This document shows, in pieces, positions 32,351 through 43,500 of a stretch of DNA of 64,000 bases. Each line of letters begins with the position of its first letter. Position 1 is the first letter of the stretch. This DNA is from Meandrina meandrites (lineage: Eukaryota; Cnidaria; Anthozoa; Scleractinia; Meandrinidae), in the NCBI GenBank assembly GCA_963693305.1, contig OY855903.1:29710598-29774597 (forward strand). The letters are read 5' to 3'. The notes beneath the pieces were generated by a model, which saw nothing but the letters and a program-made list of their open reading frames with translations, made no database searches and was not told the DNA's origin. The position numbers and the translations under genes are program-made.

Positions 32351-34262
32351 AATTTGGTGAATTCTGGCGAGGCATTTATAGAGAAAAATTAGTACTTTAA
32401 GCAAATAAAACTCTACGAATTTAAAGGTCTCAGGAAGGGCACCCTCTACTGATTTAATAAGTAAATAATAAAACTTTTGTTTTGAAAGTGCCTATGAAAG
32501 TTAAAGTAAAATTGTGATTTCTATATCAGAAAGTATTGATGCCTGTGTTGAACTCTCAACCTTTCCTAGGTTAATTCTGAAAAGTTGCTTTGCCTTGGTT
32601 CTCATTACACAAAATACTCATTTAAAATCACAGAAGTAATTATTTCATCTCTCGGCTTCTCTGACAACGAAGTTGTTTCGTTATCACAATCTTCTGCGAC
32701 TGTCTTGATGGTCGGTGTTCACGGCTTGTAGCTTATCATCGGTGTTCTCATCTTGTCGCGTCGTTAAAAAACTGTTTAAAGGCGTCTGCTTGGTCGATTT
32801 AATCTTTTTTGGTGCGGACATCTCCAACTTTGCCCGAAGCAACGATGTTTTTCAGCGCACGTGGGACTGTAAAATTCCGGCACTGTCAAACCGCGCCACG
32901 TCACGTGCAATGGTTACATAACATAACTAGTACGTAAACAAGTTACATCTATTTACACAAAGCGAAAATCGAAAACTGACGAAATATTCTAAATGCTTGT
33001 CTTTCTTAACAATCTGTGACAATGGCAAAAAATTGGCACTTACAGAACAAGCATATTCTTAATTCGTAAATTAATGCATTGTATTTTTCATTTCGTGAAT
33101 AGCGGAAAGCTTTAGTTTTGCAGGTTTTGTCCCAGGGTAATTTATTAGATTTATACAATGTGGATCAAGTTTTATCCTTGTTCAATAATTATAATGAAAA
33201 CATCCTGAATGAAACAGAAGGTCTCAATTAATTTATCTATTGAAAGTTATGAAATGAATTTCGGTGAGCCCAAAAGAAAGTGTAAGCAAAAGCGAAACAA
33301 ATTAGCCAACGTCACGCCAGACGCTGCTACGGCCTTCAATGATATCGGATCTTTGCCGTGTCTTCATTGTTTACTGTCTTTTCTGAATCAACGTTTGAGA
33401 CATTTCTACAGCCAATCTTAGAAAGTGTAGTGCATTTCTATGTTTTACAAACTATAAAGTAGACGGTGCAATTTCGAGAAGTCAGGTTCGCACTTATCAG
33501 TCGCTTGATCGCATTTAGCGGTACAAATTAAATCTGATTTACTCAGCTGTAGGCAAAAACTAATGGCCCTTTTATAACTAAGAAATAAAGCCAAGAGAAC
33601 ATAGAATACAAATAAAACACACAAAACAAATAATTTTATTCAACACAAATATGTTTAAAGCCGATGCCAAACACATTTTCTATTTTTAACTATTGTGTAT
33701 CGTCCCTCTACGATTCATCAGCCGGAATTTTTTTCGGAATAGCCAACGATTTTTTCCGGCTGCCGGCTTTTATCTACATCCCTGTGAGCGTGACCTCCCT
33801 GTTGTACTGAACATGTCACTTGTACAAATATCCAGAAAACACTTAAGGCTTGTAAAACATCATCGCTTCTGCATGCCGTTTCTTCTTAAATAGCTGTGCA
33901 GAGAAATTATACAATTCTGCGGTTGCAGGATTCTTCATTACAGCCAAGTCTGAGACGAGCCATATGTATCAAAACAGATTTCATGGATTGGTTTCCTCTG
34001 TGCTTTCATTATAGCCAAGATTAGGTTTCCTTCCTCCCTCTCCAGAGGTTCAAATCTCACTTTCCAAAACAAATCAACTTTCAAGAACAGGGCAGTTTCC
34101 GTCAGTAACACTAGACCACACAAAGAGGTCAACGCGCTTCAAAATTATTCACTTCAAATGGCTAAATTTACAAATTCTACCAGATATATAAAAAATACTA
34201 GAGTAAAACTATATGCAAGATAAATGACAGGATTTGAGCTACGATTTTATCACTGCGGTTCA
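32351..34262. other. Unassigned non-coding stretch
   Basis: Small open frames (32715-32921, 33209-33421, 33693-33893) lack recognisable relatives. A segment near 33720-33785 with CCGGCTGCCGGCTTTTAT resembles 28550-28570 (GGCCGGCTGCCGGCACATTT), suggesting a shared degenerate repeat end. Confidence 0.35.
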
Positions 34263-34267
34263 ACTTG

Positions 34268-35016
34268 CAGGGTCCGAAATTGCAGCTCACTGGTCGCCAA
34301 TGCAACCAAAAAGTGAGTGTTGGCGATCAGCATTTTAAACTGGTCGCCAACAGGCGACTGACCTTTTGTCCCCTCAGCATTTGAAATTCCAAGGTAAAAG
34401 GGCTTTTTGTAAAAGAAAACATAAAGCTCCCAAGGACAATTGTAGTAAAACGAAGCAACGATTTTATGATCGCCATATTTACCCGGCTTCTCCCAATACG
34501 GATACCGCGGGCGAAAACGTGGCGTGGCGAAATCATTTTCGTTCCGTTTCGGCGAAGAACAGCTGCTTTAGTTACACACTTAGTTGAATCTGGGTGTAGA
34601 AGGAGGGTCCCCATATGGCTTATACACAGAACTTAACAGGATACCAGCATAGTTCCAACTAAAAGGAAATTATAAGAGAAAGAAATCCAAAGCCTTCACA
34701 AGAACGTTGACAAACGCGCTCATTTAGATGTGACTCTGTTACCACTACACGAATTTTGTGAGTCTCTCCTTTATAGCCGTATGTATATTGTGTTAAATGA
34801 AAACATTTTGTTGAAAGGTTAAATTTTGTGCTTTACTGTAAATTAAGGTAAATTATACCCCATGTTCCAGAGGGATTGTTTTTTTCATTTTGTGGCAAAT
34901 TGAGCTGCGAAGCCGCGGTTGTGGTGTGGCAAGCAAGTCACCAAAATAAAACTAACACTTGCCTTTGGGGACCAAACCCTTCCATTTGGCAACCAAAATT
35001 CTAAGGTCGGACCCTG
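34268..35016 (+). mobile_element. CAGGGTCCGA-ended DNA transposon remnant (749 bp) with 5-bp target duplication
   Basis: Left end CAGGGTCCGAAATTGCAGC, right end TAAGGTCGGACCCTG. The ten-base CAGGGTCCGA is a perfect terminal inverted repeat. ACTTG flanks it directly on both sides (34263-34267 and 35017-35021). No transposase is encoded, so it is non-autonomous. The left end is shared with the element at 27563-28021. CAGGG termini are frequent in hAT-type elements, but those make 8-bp duplications, so the superfamily is uncertain. Confidence 0.75.
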
Positions 35017-35429
35017 ACTTGTTTCAATCCCCTGGTTTGACTTTTGGGTCAGTTACATTTTACAGGGACAGAAAAAATCCCACAATCATTTATATTGCAG
35101 TACAGGATTGGCAAATGTCACAGCTTCACTCAAACCCTGATAAATGAGGAATGTAATACAAAAGTACAATAAAATATATTGTCAAGATTGCTTTGACAAA
35201 AGACAGTAAAAGCAGGTTTGTGCCATCTTGAATAATTTCATGGTACACAAAACTCAGAACTGGCAATCACCATAGGCAACACAATTTGAGCGAGTGTGAT
35301 CCTCAAAGTTCATAACATTCTATCACTTAGCTCATCTTCATAATATTCTATCAACTATCATTGGCATACATTATTGCATATCGACTATGTTTAACTGTAA
35401 GTTATATATTTTTGCTACCTTTGTATTTT

Positions 35430-35640
35430 TCTTCACACTTAAAATGACTTCGGAGAGGTTGAAACATTGTGACTAATTTTTATCACAAATTAAGTAAAGT
35501 AAAGTAAAACTGAAGGGAAAGTAGGTGGTCATGAGTCGATTGTAACATTTGGATGGAAACTTAATTCTTCGCACTTGAAAATGACCATGGAGAGGTTGAA
35601 ACATTGTGTGACAAATTTTTATCACAAATTAATATCCAAC
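35430..35640. repeat. Two-copy direct repeat (about 65 bp)
   Basis: A block of CACACTTAAAATGAC, GGAGAGGTTGAAACATTGTG and AATTTTTATCACAAATTAA at about 35430-35492 recurs at about 35568-35630 with small changes. Confidence 0.7.
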
Positions 35641-35705
35641 CACTAATTAGTTACCTTTTCAATTTTTGGCACCTCCTCCTTTCATAAACATCACCCATTG
35701 ATTGT

Positions 35706-35903
35706 TCAAACACCTTTATACAGTTTCTGCTTTGCATTCACATTCACATCTTTACTTTGCAGTGGACTTGCACATCCGTTTTCTGCTTTCTTGTTCCTCA
35801 ATTCAGGATCATTAGCTTGTTGACTTTTCCTTGAAGACACTTGATCTGCAAGCCTTCCCTCACAGTTGTTCACCAATTTGCCTTGGTAGTACAAATTTGT
35901 CAC
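35706..35903 (-). CDS. Unassigned small ORF (about 66 codons)
   Basis: Minus-strand frame ending at 35706, hydrophilic (KLVNNCEGRLADQVSSRKSQ, then NKKAENGCASPLQSKDVNV). It opens right after a TGA and has no clear splice acceptor, so it may be a 3' exon of an unknown gene or chance. Confidence 0.2.
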   Translation of the reverse strand: MTNLYYQGKLVNNCEGRLADQVSSRKSQQANDPELRNKKAENGCASPLQSKDVNVNAKQKLYKGV

Positions 35904-35989
35904 ACTTCAATTTCAAATAATTGTTCATAGAAATCCAATACACTCTCTGTTAATTTAAGCAGTAGCACTTGCAGTTACCTTAAAGAATA

Positions 35990-37400
35990 AAAACAAAAAC
36001 TACAATTAGCATGTGTTGTCACAGACTTGAACAACAAATACTTTCTTCAATATCACAGCAAAAATGTACGCAATGTTCTTTTGGAATAAGCATGTTTACC
36101 CAAGTCCCAAGATTGACCTTCTCCCCACAATATCGATATGTAATCAAGAGATAATGCTACGGAATTAATAAAGTGATCACCAAAAGAAAATTGTTTTGAT
36201 CTTTTCACAAATTCTCCCAATTACTACTATAAGAAAATGTATGGAGATCAGTCAGGAGAATTTAGGGCTTGAAGAGTTTTAGTGCCTGGCAAGTGCAAAT
36301 CAAATCACGTCTACAGGTTTGCACCAAATGAAAGTGAAATAATGCATATCTACAGGCATTTAATTTCTTGTGCAAAAAATTATTTTTCACTTCTACTGTT
36401 TTGAAGAGTTTAAGACTAGTTAACTTCAAAACTGGAGGACTAAAATGTATAAACAGAAGACCTTAAAAGCTAGGGGTAACCACATGTTAGGAAGTGCAGG
36501 CTAGATGGTAAGAAAGCTGAGAGGTTGTAAGAGCTGTTTGGAACTCAAAAGCTTATCAGCACTGATCATTGTGTCCACCAGTAAACACACGAGGACTTTT
36601 AAAAAAAAATAATAAGAAAACATCTCAAAATATAGATGAGTGTTATTTTGTACGATTGACATTTGGATTACATGTACACTGTAGATGGTAATTACACTGT
36701 AACTTAATAAGGATTATAAAATTATTTTACCAATCACAGTGGCGTGAAAGAGCACAAAGCACTAAAACAGCAATGGTCTATGGTTTCCATTTCTTTTAAT
36801 ATCAATGAAAAATATTGTTCTATTCTCTAAAGTACTGTCATAATTGTCTAAATCTTCAAAACAAAGCAGTAAGGGAGATGAAATTGAAAGTTGCTGTCAA
36901 AAGATGCGTATCAGATGACACAATGGCCTAATTTATTTATGGACAGTTTTGTTTGTCCCGGCGACAAGCTCATGTATTTCCTCTAAAATTAACCCGCTTA
37001 TAACGGACACCTGTTAATATAGATTATGTGTCATGTTTGACGAACTCTTATACATCCCCAACCCCACTTTACAGACGCTATTAATCTGTGCACTGTCTAT
37101 TGTCATTGTCATGCACGATTATAAGCTAATTGGAGAAAGTCCGAAAGTCAAGTCACTGCACGAGAGAAGCTATGACAAGTTAGGGGACATGACTGAATAT
37201 CTCACCAGTGAAAACCTAATGGAAACGGCGAATAACCTTTCAAAGATTTTGTCTAATATTCAGTTCACCTGGTTGAGTCCCAAACTAAAAGTGTCAGTTG
37301 AAAGTTAAGTCACAGACTGTTTCAAATGAGCCCTTTGTAGAGTTTCAAGAACAGTAATTAAAAGTAATTTATTTAGTCCAAGAGTTCCGGAGAGAATATG
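35990..37400. other. Unassigned non-coding stretch
   Basis: No recognisable exon or repeat. A 37033-37308 open frame has hydrophobic and charged parts but no known relatives. Confidence 0.35.
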
Positions 37401-37419
37401 AGTAGATGACCATAACATA

Positions 37420-37960
37420 ATAATAATAATAATATTTAAACAGGGGGCGATCTCACATAAAGTGGTTTTCAGAACGGCCCTGTGGAGAATATCACAACTA
37501 AAGAAATAGAAACGTTAATTGTACAAGACAATGCTTCTTAGACTTAAAAAATACAATATAAATAAATTAAAATATAACACAATTAAGGCATACGTTCCAA
37601 TTTCTTTTTAAAAAGTAAAAGAGATTCAGTTTCCCGTATTTCAGTACTTAGAAGGTTAAAGTCGAAAGCTGCTTGATACGTAATTTTTCGCTTTGCCCAG
37701 TTTGTTTTGGGAGCAGGAAGGTGCAGATTCTTGCGCTGGCGGGTATTCTAACGATGGATGGCATCATTTTGTGTAAAATTAAAATTAAAATCGATGATTT
37801 TATGAAGACATCTAAAAATAAAAACACATCGGTGAAGGTATCGCCTGTGATCTAAGTGCTTCCACTCTAGTTCCTTAAGAGCTTCGGTGGCGGAGGAGTA
37901 TTTTGGTTTGTCTAAAATTAATTTCGCTGCTTTGTTTTGTTGTACTTGGAGATCGTTCAT
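37420..37960 (-). pseudogene. 3' end of a CR1/jockey-type LINE reverse transcriptase
   Basis: On the minus strand LQVQQNKAAKLILDKPKYSS is followed by ALKELEWKHLDHRRYLHRCV and FIFRCLHKI (37748-37960). After a frame change come TNWAKRKITYQAAFDFNLLS and TESLLLFKKKLERM. This is the region after the RT fingers/thumb in CR1- and jockey-like ORF2 (LQxxQNxAARLI...L.WL.L..RR). The element ends in an ATT-type microsatellite (37421-37437 on the plus strand as TAATAATAATAATAT), the common 3' end of such LINEs. The rest of the RT is absent, so it is 5'-truncated, and there is at least one frameshift. Confidence 0.75.
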
Positions 37961-38332
37961 CAGTTATAGAAGAAACTAAACAATGTTCTAATGCTGTTAA
38001 AATGTCTGCTTAATTGCCTGTATAAAGTGAAGTCATGGACTCAGCATTCAAGTGATTTCGTAAACCATAAAATTCATTTTAGTCCGAGAGCATGGTAAAT
38101 GACCATAATAGTTTTGGATGTCACTCGGTGGAATTTGAGCTTCTTTCAACACGTGTTGAACACTGGAGGTTTCCTACCTTGTTATATTATTATACATAGT
38201 AATAGTAAAGAGACGTAAAATAGCTCCAAATTGCTTGAAAACACACTGTAATGTTAGCAAACAACACCATGTTATGCTTCATCTACTTTGTTTAGTAATT
38301 TCCCCATTTAAAAACCCATACAAATTCTTATC

Positions 38333-39100
38333 TTAAAGTGCCTATGAAGTAAAAAATATTTATTGCTTATTTTCAAGGCTTTTCAAAATGAAGACGAATG
38401 GTGTTTTCCTTTTTGAAATATCTTTTTTCGTTTTAGAGATATTTAGGTTTTTGTATTATGCAAATGAGGAAAGTGATGACGTCATTAATCGTTCCACAAA
38501 AAGATAAATCACTTAATCAAGCATATCTCTTGGAGTATTAAAGCGGTGTTCTTCAAACTTGGCAACATCAATGTTCATCATAAAAGGCACAAGATGGCAC
38601 CCGTTGCACCATTGCCATGGCAACACTTTTGCCGTAAAGACTTATTTCTATTAACACTGACATTCCCAGTTTATTCTCAACCAAAGGTGATGCACTCCCA
38701 ACAAGCTAACGAAGATAGTTAAGCTAAGATGGGTACCCACTGTTCATTTTAAAAGTGCTGCAAATAGAGATATTTTGTTTATAACAGAAGGAGACTGGAT
38801 CCAAGACTGTTGCCATGGCAATGGTGCAACAGGTGCCTTCTTGTACCTTTTATGATGAACATTGATGGTGCCAAGTTTGAAGAACACCGCTTTAATACTA
38901 CAAGAGATATGCTTGATTCAGTGATTTATCCTTTTCTGGACTGATTAATGACGTCATCGCTTTCCTCATTTGCATATTACAAAAAGCTAAATATCTCCAT
39001 AATGAAAGAAGATATTTCAAAAAGGAAAACGCCATTCGTCTTTATTTCGAAAAGCCTTAAAAATAAGCAGTAATTATTTTTTACTTCATCTGCACTTTAA
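38333..39100. mobile_element. 760-bp foldback element with about 300-bp arms and TTAA flanks
   Basis: Arms 38337 to about 38635 and about 38800-39096 are inverted copies at roughly 90% identity (for example GCGGTGTTCTTCAAACTTGG against CCAAGTTTGAAGAACACCGC). The ends are AGTGC...GCACT, each directly flanked by TTAA (38333-38336 and 39097-39100). TTAA duplications fit piggyBac or Kolobok mobilisation. About 165 bp of unique loop lies between the arms. No coding content. Confidence 0.8.
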
Positions 39101-40301
39101 GACCACCATTTCAATATATGCAAATATCATGCTTGGTCTACCTGTGTTTTCAGTTTGGGGGGGAATAACAAAAAACTTTATGACTGGCCCCTCGGGAAAC
39201 AGTGAGTTTTGCTTGAATTGGGCAAGGTTGTGACCGCCACCTATCAAGCTGCCTGCCTTGTTTTCTCTTCCCTCTTATGTCTATCTGTTGAATGATGCCT
39301 TAAACGACTCAGGATGGCAAAAAAATGTGACACAAGACTCAGTTAACATTTCATCACAACTTTTATTTGATCCTTGAGAGTAAAGTTTGTATCTCGTAGT
39401 AAATCAAAGCCGACGTAATGTTTATCTATATATTTCTTCCACACGCGCCACTAATATGCACAAACATAGGATGCTCTGCCTGTGCAGAAAATCTGCATTC
39501 TGCAATTGTCAAAACACCATTTCGGACAGGGGCGTTTTTACCTAAAGAGCTGTAGAGTCAACCACAAACATAATGAACTGCATATTCAAGCTCCCTTTTC
39601 TCGGTGCTGGAATGAACTCTTGCTATTTCGCTTATACTTAGGTCGTTAGTCAAAAACAAGGCTGTAAACAGCGTTGCGTTTTCTGTCGCTTGATGCTACT
39701 TTCTGTCAATGATCCCGAATGATCAGATCTGGTTGATTTTGTAACGATAGAACTACTCAACGGTGAGGTAAGAAAGAACTGAAATAAACAAAACACTTCT
39801 GTTGAATTGCTACAACAACTTACCTTTCATAAGTCGAGCATTTCAGTCACTTAATGCGATTTAAGCAACAAAACAACAGCGAAACGTCCACCACAACCCA
39901 CATGCTCGAGCAATCTGAAAGAAATACGTTCCGGGACTTCAAATTAAAACAGTAATGCAAACAAACATCATTCTGCAAGAAATATCTTCCGTTGTATTGC
40001 TTCGATAACTTACCTTTCAACAGTCCAGCTTTTCAGTCTCCTAATGCGATTTAGGCAACAGATCAAATAATGAGATGTCCAGCGCAACTCACATGTGCAT
40101 GTTCGATGGCCCTGCAAGAAATCTGCTACCAGTCGATCTACGTTCGATCATGTGGGACATCATTTTACTGTCATCATGTGGTGTTTGTCGAACCTGATCA
40201 TGTGTCACTTTCGTAATTTCAGGAGAGCAGCCGCACGCCAGTATAATACATCGCAGACTCGACTCGACTCGTCCCGTCCCGTCACTGAAACAAGAATCAA
40301 G
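39101..40301 (+). promoter_or_regulatory. Upstream region and 5' UTR of the NRF-6-like gene
   Basis: A frame open from 40095 continues into the coding exon but has no earlier credible start, so the 5' UTR probably includes at least part of 40095-40301. GACTCGACTCGACTCGTCCC near 40256-40276 is a short CpG-bearing repeat. About 60 bp with TTCCGTTG..ATTGCTTC.ATAACTTACCTTTCA is duplicated (about 39800-39850 and 39985-40030). No TATA box was identified. Confidence 0.35.
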
Positions 40302-40527
40302 ATGGTTGCTGCTTGGAAGTGTTTGTCAAAGTCTACATTTTTCTGTTCTGTCCTCTGGTTGTTGTTATTCACGTCAAGCTGTGATGCTGTCCATCCAAGT
40401 GCAGTTTACCGGAGCTTTCATCAGAATGATCGCTTCACCGTGCCTTTCAGTAACTCCACTCTGTCACCAAAATGTCAAGCCGCTTATGACCGGCTGAGAA
40501 ATTCCTCTGTCGCGGAGTCAACGGTTT
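40302..40527 (+). CDS. NRF-6-like exon 1
   Basis: ATG at 40302 (context CAAGATGG); signal peptide and first Cys (PKCQ). Donor GTAAGT at 40528. Ends in phase 1. A different-frame ATG at 40306 is not used because only this frame joins to exon 2. Confidence 0.85.
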
Positions 40528-43500
40528 GTAAGTAGATCCAAAGTTCATGACTTACTTTGTTGTCAGTTAACAGCAGTAAAATATAGTGGCGAAAGTCATA
40601 CCATTAGGCATCGCTTTAAAGAGGTGTTCTTCACTCCCCCTCAAAACTGAAAAGTTCTATCTTCTAATCACCCCCTCCCCACCCCCCTCTACGCTCAATT
40701 CCCATGGGCGAAACTGATTGATACTGGAACTATTTGAGAAAAGTTCTTCTTCAGTCCTGCCACCTCTTACTTTTGAAAAAGTTTCCCACTGGTTCCTACT
40801 GGTTTTATTGTGAAGTCAACCCCAGGATGCGTAATTTCCATTTATTGTATGACTGGCCCTGCAAGCAGGCAAGATGATATAAACCCTGCATTGTGATTGG
40901 CCACCTGAGCTGGCAAGATGGACCAAGCAATGATGCATCTTTAATGGCTAATAAAATGAGGGAATGAAAATTTTTCAGTCAAATTTTGTTTGGCTTATGC
41001 ATTATACTGTGGTAGGATACCAACTGCTGCAGCAATATCTGGTCTTGTCGCCATTGATATGTAAGTCAGACATCCAATTGCCTGTTGGTAGGTCTGAACA
41101 TCAAAAGGCTCATCACTTGGTCATAATTGCTGAAACTTTCTACCAGGCTCAAGTGGAGTAGAAACAGGTTTGCAGTTTTCCATTCCAAATTTCTTGAGGA
41201 CTTTGTTCAAGTAGTTGGGTTGACTTATCGTCAATGTTCTGGACTCTCTGTCTCGCTTGATTGACATACCAAGGAGATAGTGGATCTCACCAAGATCAGT
41301 CATCTCAAATTTTCCATACAATGCAATTTTCTCTGCTTTCAACAATGCAGGGTTATTCGAGACTGGAATGATATCCAAACATACACACCTGAACTGTTTT
41401 CTGTTGAAAGTCTTACCTTGCTTACCTTCATCAAGAGCATGAATCACTGTGCTGTCTTTAAAATAAATGTTCTTCAGTTGTTGGTTTTCAACAAAGTTCC
41501 CAGTACCTGTTTTATTCATTTCTTTAGACAATGATGCAATGGGTAAACCTCAAAGTGGAATTAAACTGGGAAATCTTGCCTGGTTTGGTTCTTATAGTGA
41601 GTGTCAAAGTCTCACTGGAGCTCACTACTGTTTAGCTAGCATCAAGATCAGTTTACCAAATGGAAATAAAGTAAGTATATTAAGAACCTGTCAAATTCTG
41701 CATAAATTACATTTTGAAGCAAAAAAGCCAGGCTACAGCAAGGAGTATCCCTGTTGCTTTGATAAAGGAGTCCTTACTATAGGTCTGGGACCCCTTGTCT
41801 TAAGATTTTGGATTTCTGACACAGATTTATGTAACTTGACCAGCTATTTGATGTTATTATCTGAAAACAGCATTTAAGTTAACATATAGCTTAAAACTCA
41901 CAAAGTAACAGTTCCATTATTTATTGTAAACTGTAGTGTTTTACAAGGATTTCCAGTCCTGAGAAAAACTGTAATTACATAAAAATTATGAATAATTGTC
42001 AAATAGTAGCACTGATTACTCATTAATTAAATGTGGCTAACTGAAATTTAGGCAAGGTTAAACTCGAGACAATATTTGCTGGCCAGCGGTTGGTCCCCGG
42101 AAGTTGGGGCGGCCTTAGGGTTTATTCAGGGGCTTCAGTAAATTTACAGCTCTCCTGTCAGGGTCTGGAAGGGGTTTCGCGTGATCCGTTAATTGACCAA
42201 AGAAGAGAGCGTGAATCGGGAAAACTCATGAAATACAGCCGTGATTCGTGAATTATATATTCACCGTGACGCGTGATCCTCTAAGGTAGAAGTCCGTGAA
42301 TCGAGATTTGCCGATATATTGTCGTGAACGTCAAATAACCGGGTCACCAATGGACCAGAGGGCACCATCTCCACCAAAACCGCAACATCACTTGAGATGG
42401 TGGAGAAAGGGCTGGCGAAACTTGATCTTAATTTCACTGCAGTAAATCCTGACTTCAAGATCAAGCCTGAAGTGTGCCTCACAGTGCAAGTCGAAAATCT
42501 CCATGCTGTTAGCCACTTGAAACACCCAACCTGCACAGTCTTAGAATATTCAAGAGATTTCGGAAATACCATGCACGAGTCTCTTAAACGCACAACCACT
42601 TGGGCAGCATTTTACTTCACACACGCTGAATCATACTATCCAGTTCCAGAAAACAAAATTGCTTTGGAAGATATTCCAAAAATGAAACCGTTGCCTGCAA
42701 AAACAATAGAGAGGTTAAGCATGACGTTTACGGCAAACGGCAAAAATCGAACTTTTGGTGTCTGATTTTAGCCGTTTGTACAATTTAGGGAAATTGTTTG
42801 CATTTACTGTGATTAAGCGATTTTTTCCCTATTTTTCGACTGGCTTTATTTAAGTGCTTAAGAAAAAGTGAGCAAAATCAGAATTATTTTTGCCGTTTGC
42901 CGTAAACTTCATGCTTAACCTCTCTAATGTCAAAAAGTGAGCAACGTGTCATGAGGAAATGGGCCCAAGAGCATGGAAAGGCTGTGCGGCAGCTGACAAT
43001 AAGACAGACAAACACAAAGCACGCAGCAGGAACTTTGCCCTTTAATATGTACAGGAAAGAGTTGCCAGTAGGCGAACGGATTTCCTCAGAGTGCGCAGTC
43101 CTTGAAAACTGCGCCAAGGAAATCGAACCATCAGTCTCCTGTGAACAACAATCGGAGTACGACTCCAATTCCGAAGACGAGGACTACCAGCTAGCGGAGG
43201 ACCAAGAGAGAGAGAGAGTGTAGCGGAAGACTCTGAGGTGCCAGTCACTCCCGTGAACTTTTATCTAGAACAATCCACACTAGATCAGGAAGGGCTGTCA
43301 CTTTGTCACACAGAGCCCTTTCATCATACTGAGGTAACTTTCTGTGCTAAATTAATTATTATGTATTTTTTTCAATTTGGGTTGGAGGGCGAAATAAACG
43401 TGAAATGTTTTTGCGTCTATACTAATTTGCACTTCGCACATCCTAGACAAATCAATCATGGACCACAGAGGAATCGAAGTGAAAACATGTCAAAGTTAAA

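Noticed and set aside
40306..40497. Alternative ATG-initiated frame over NRF-6-like exon 1
   Set aside because: It does not join to exon 2 in phase and lacks the signal peptide and Cys pattern of the family.
41467..41877. A 136-codon open frame read as a gene
   Set aside because: Only 41528-41670 matches the NRF domain; the rest is read-through into flanking introns.
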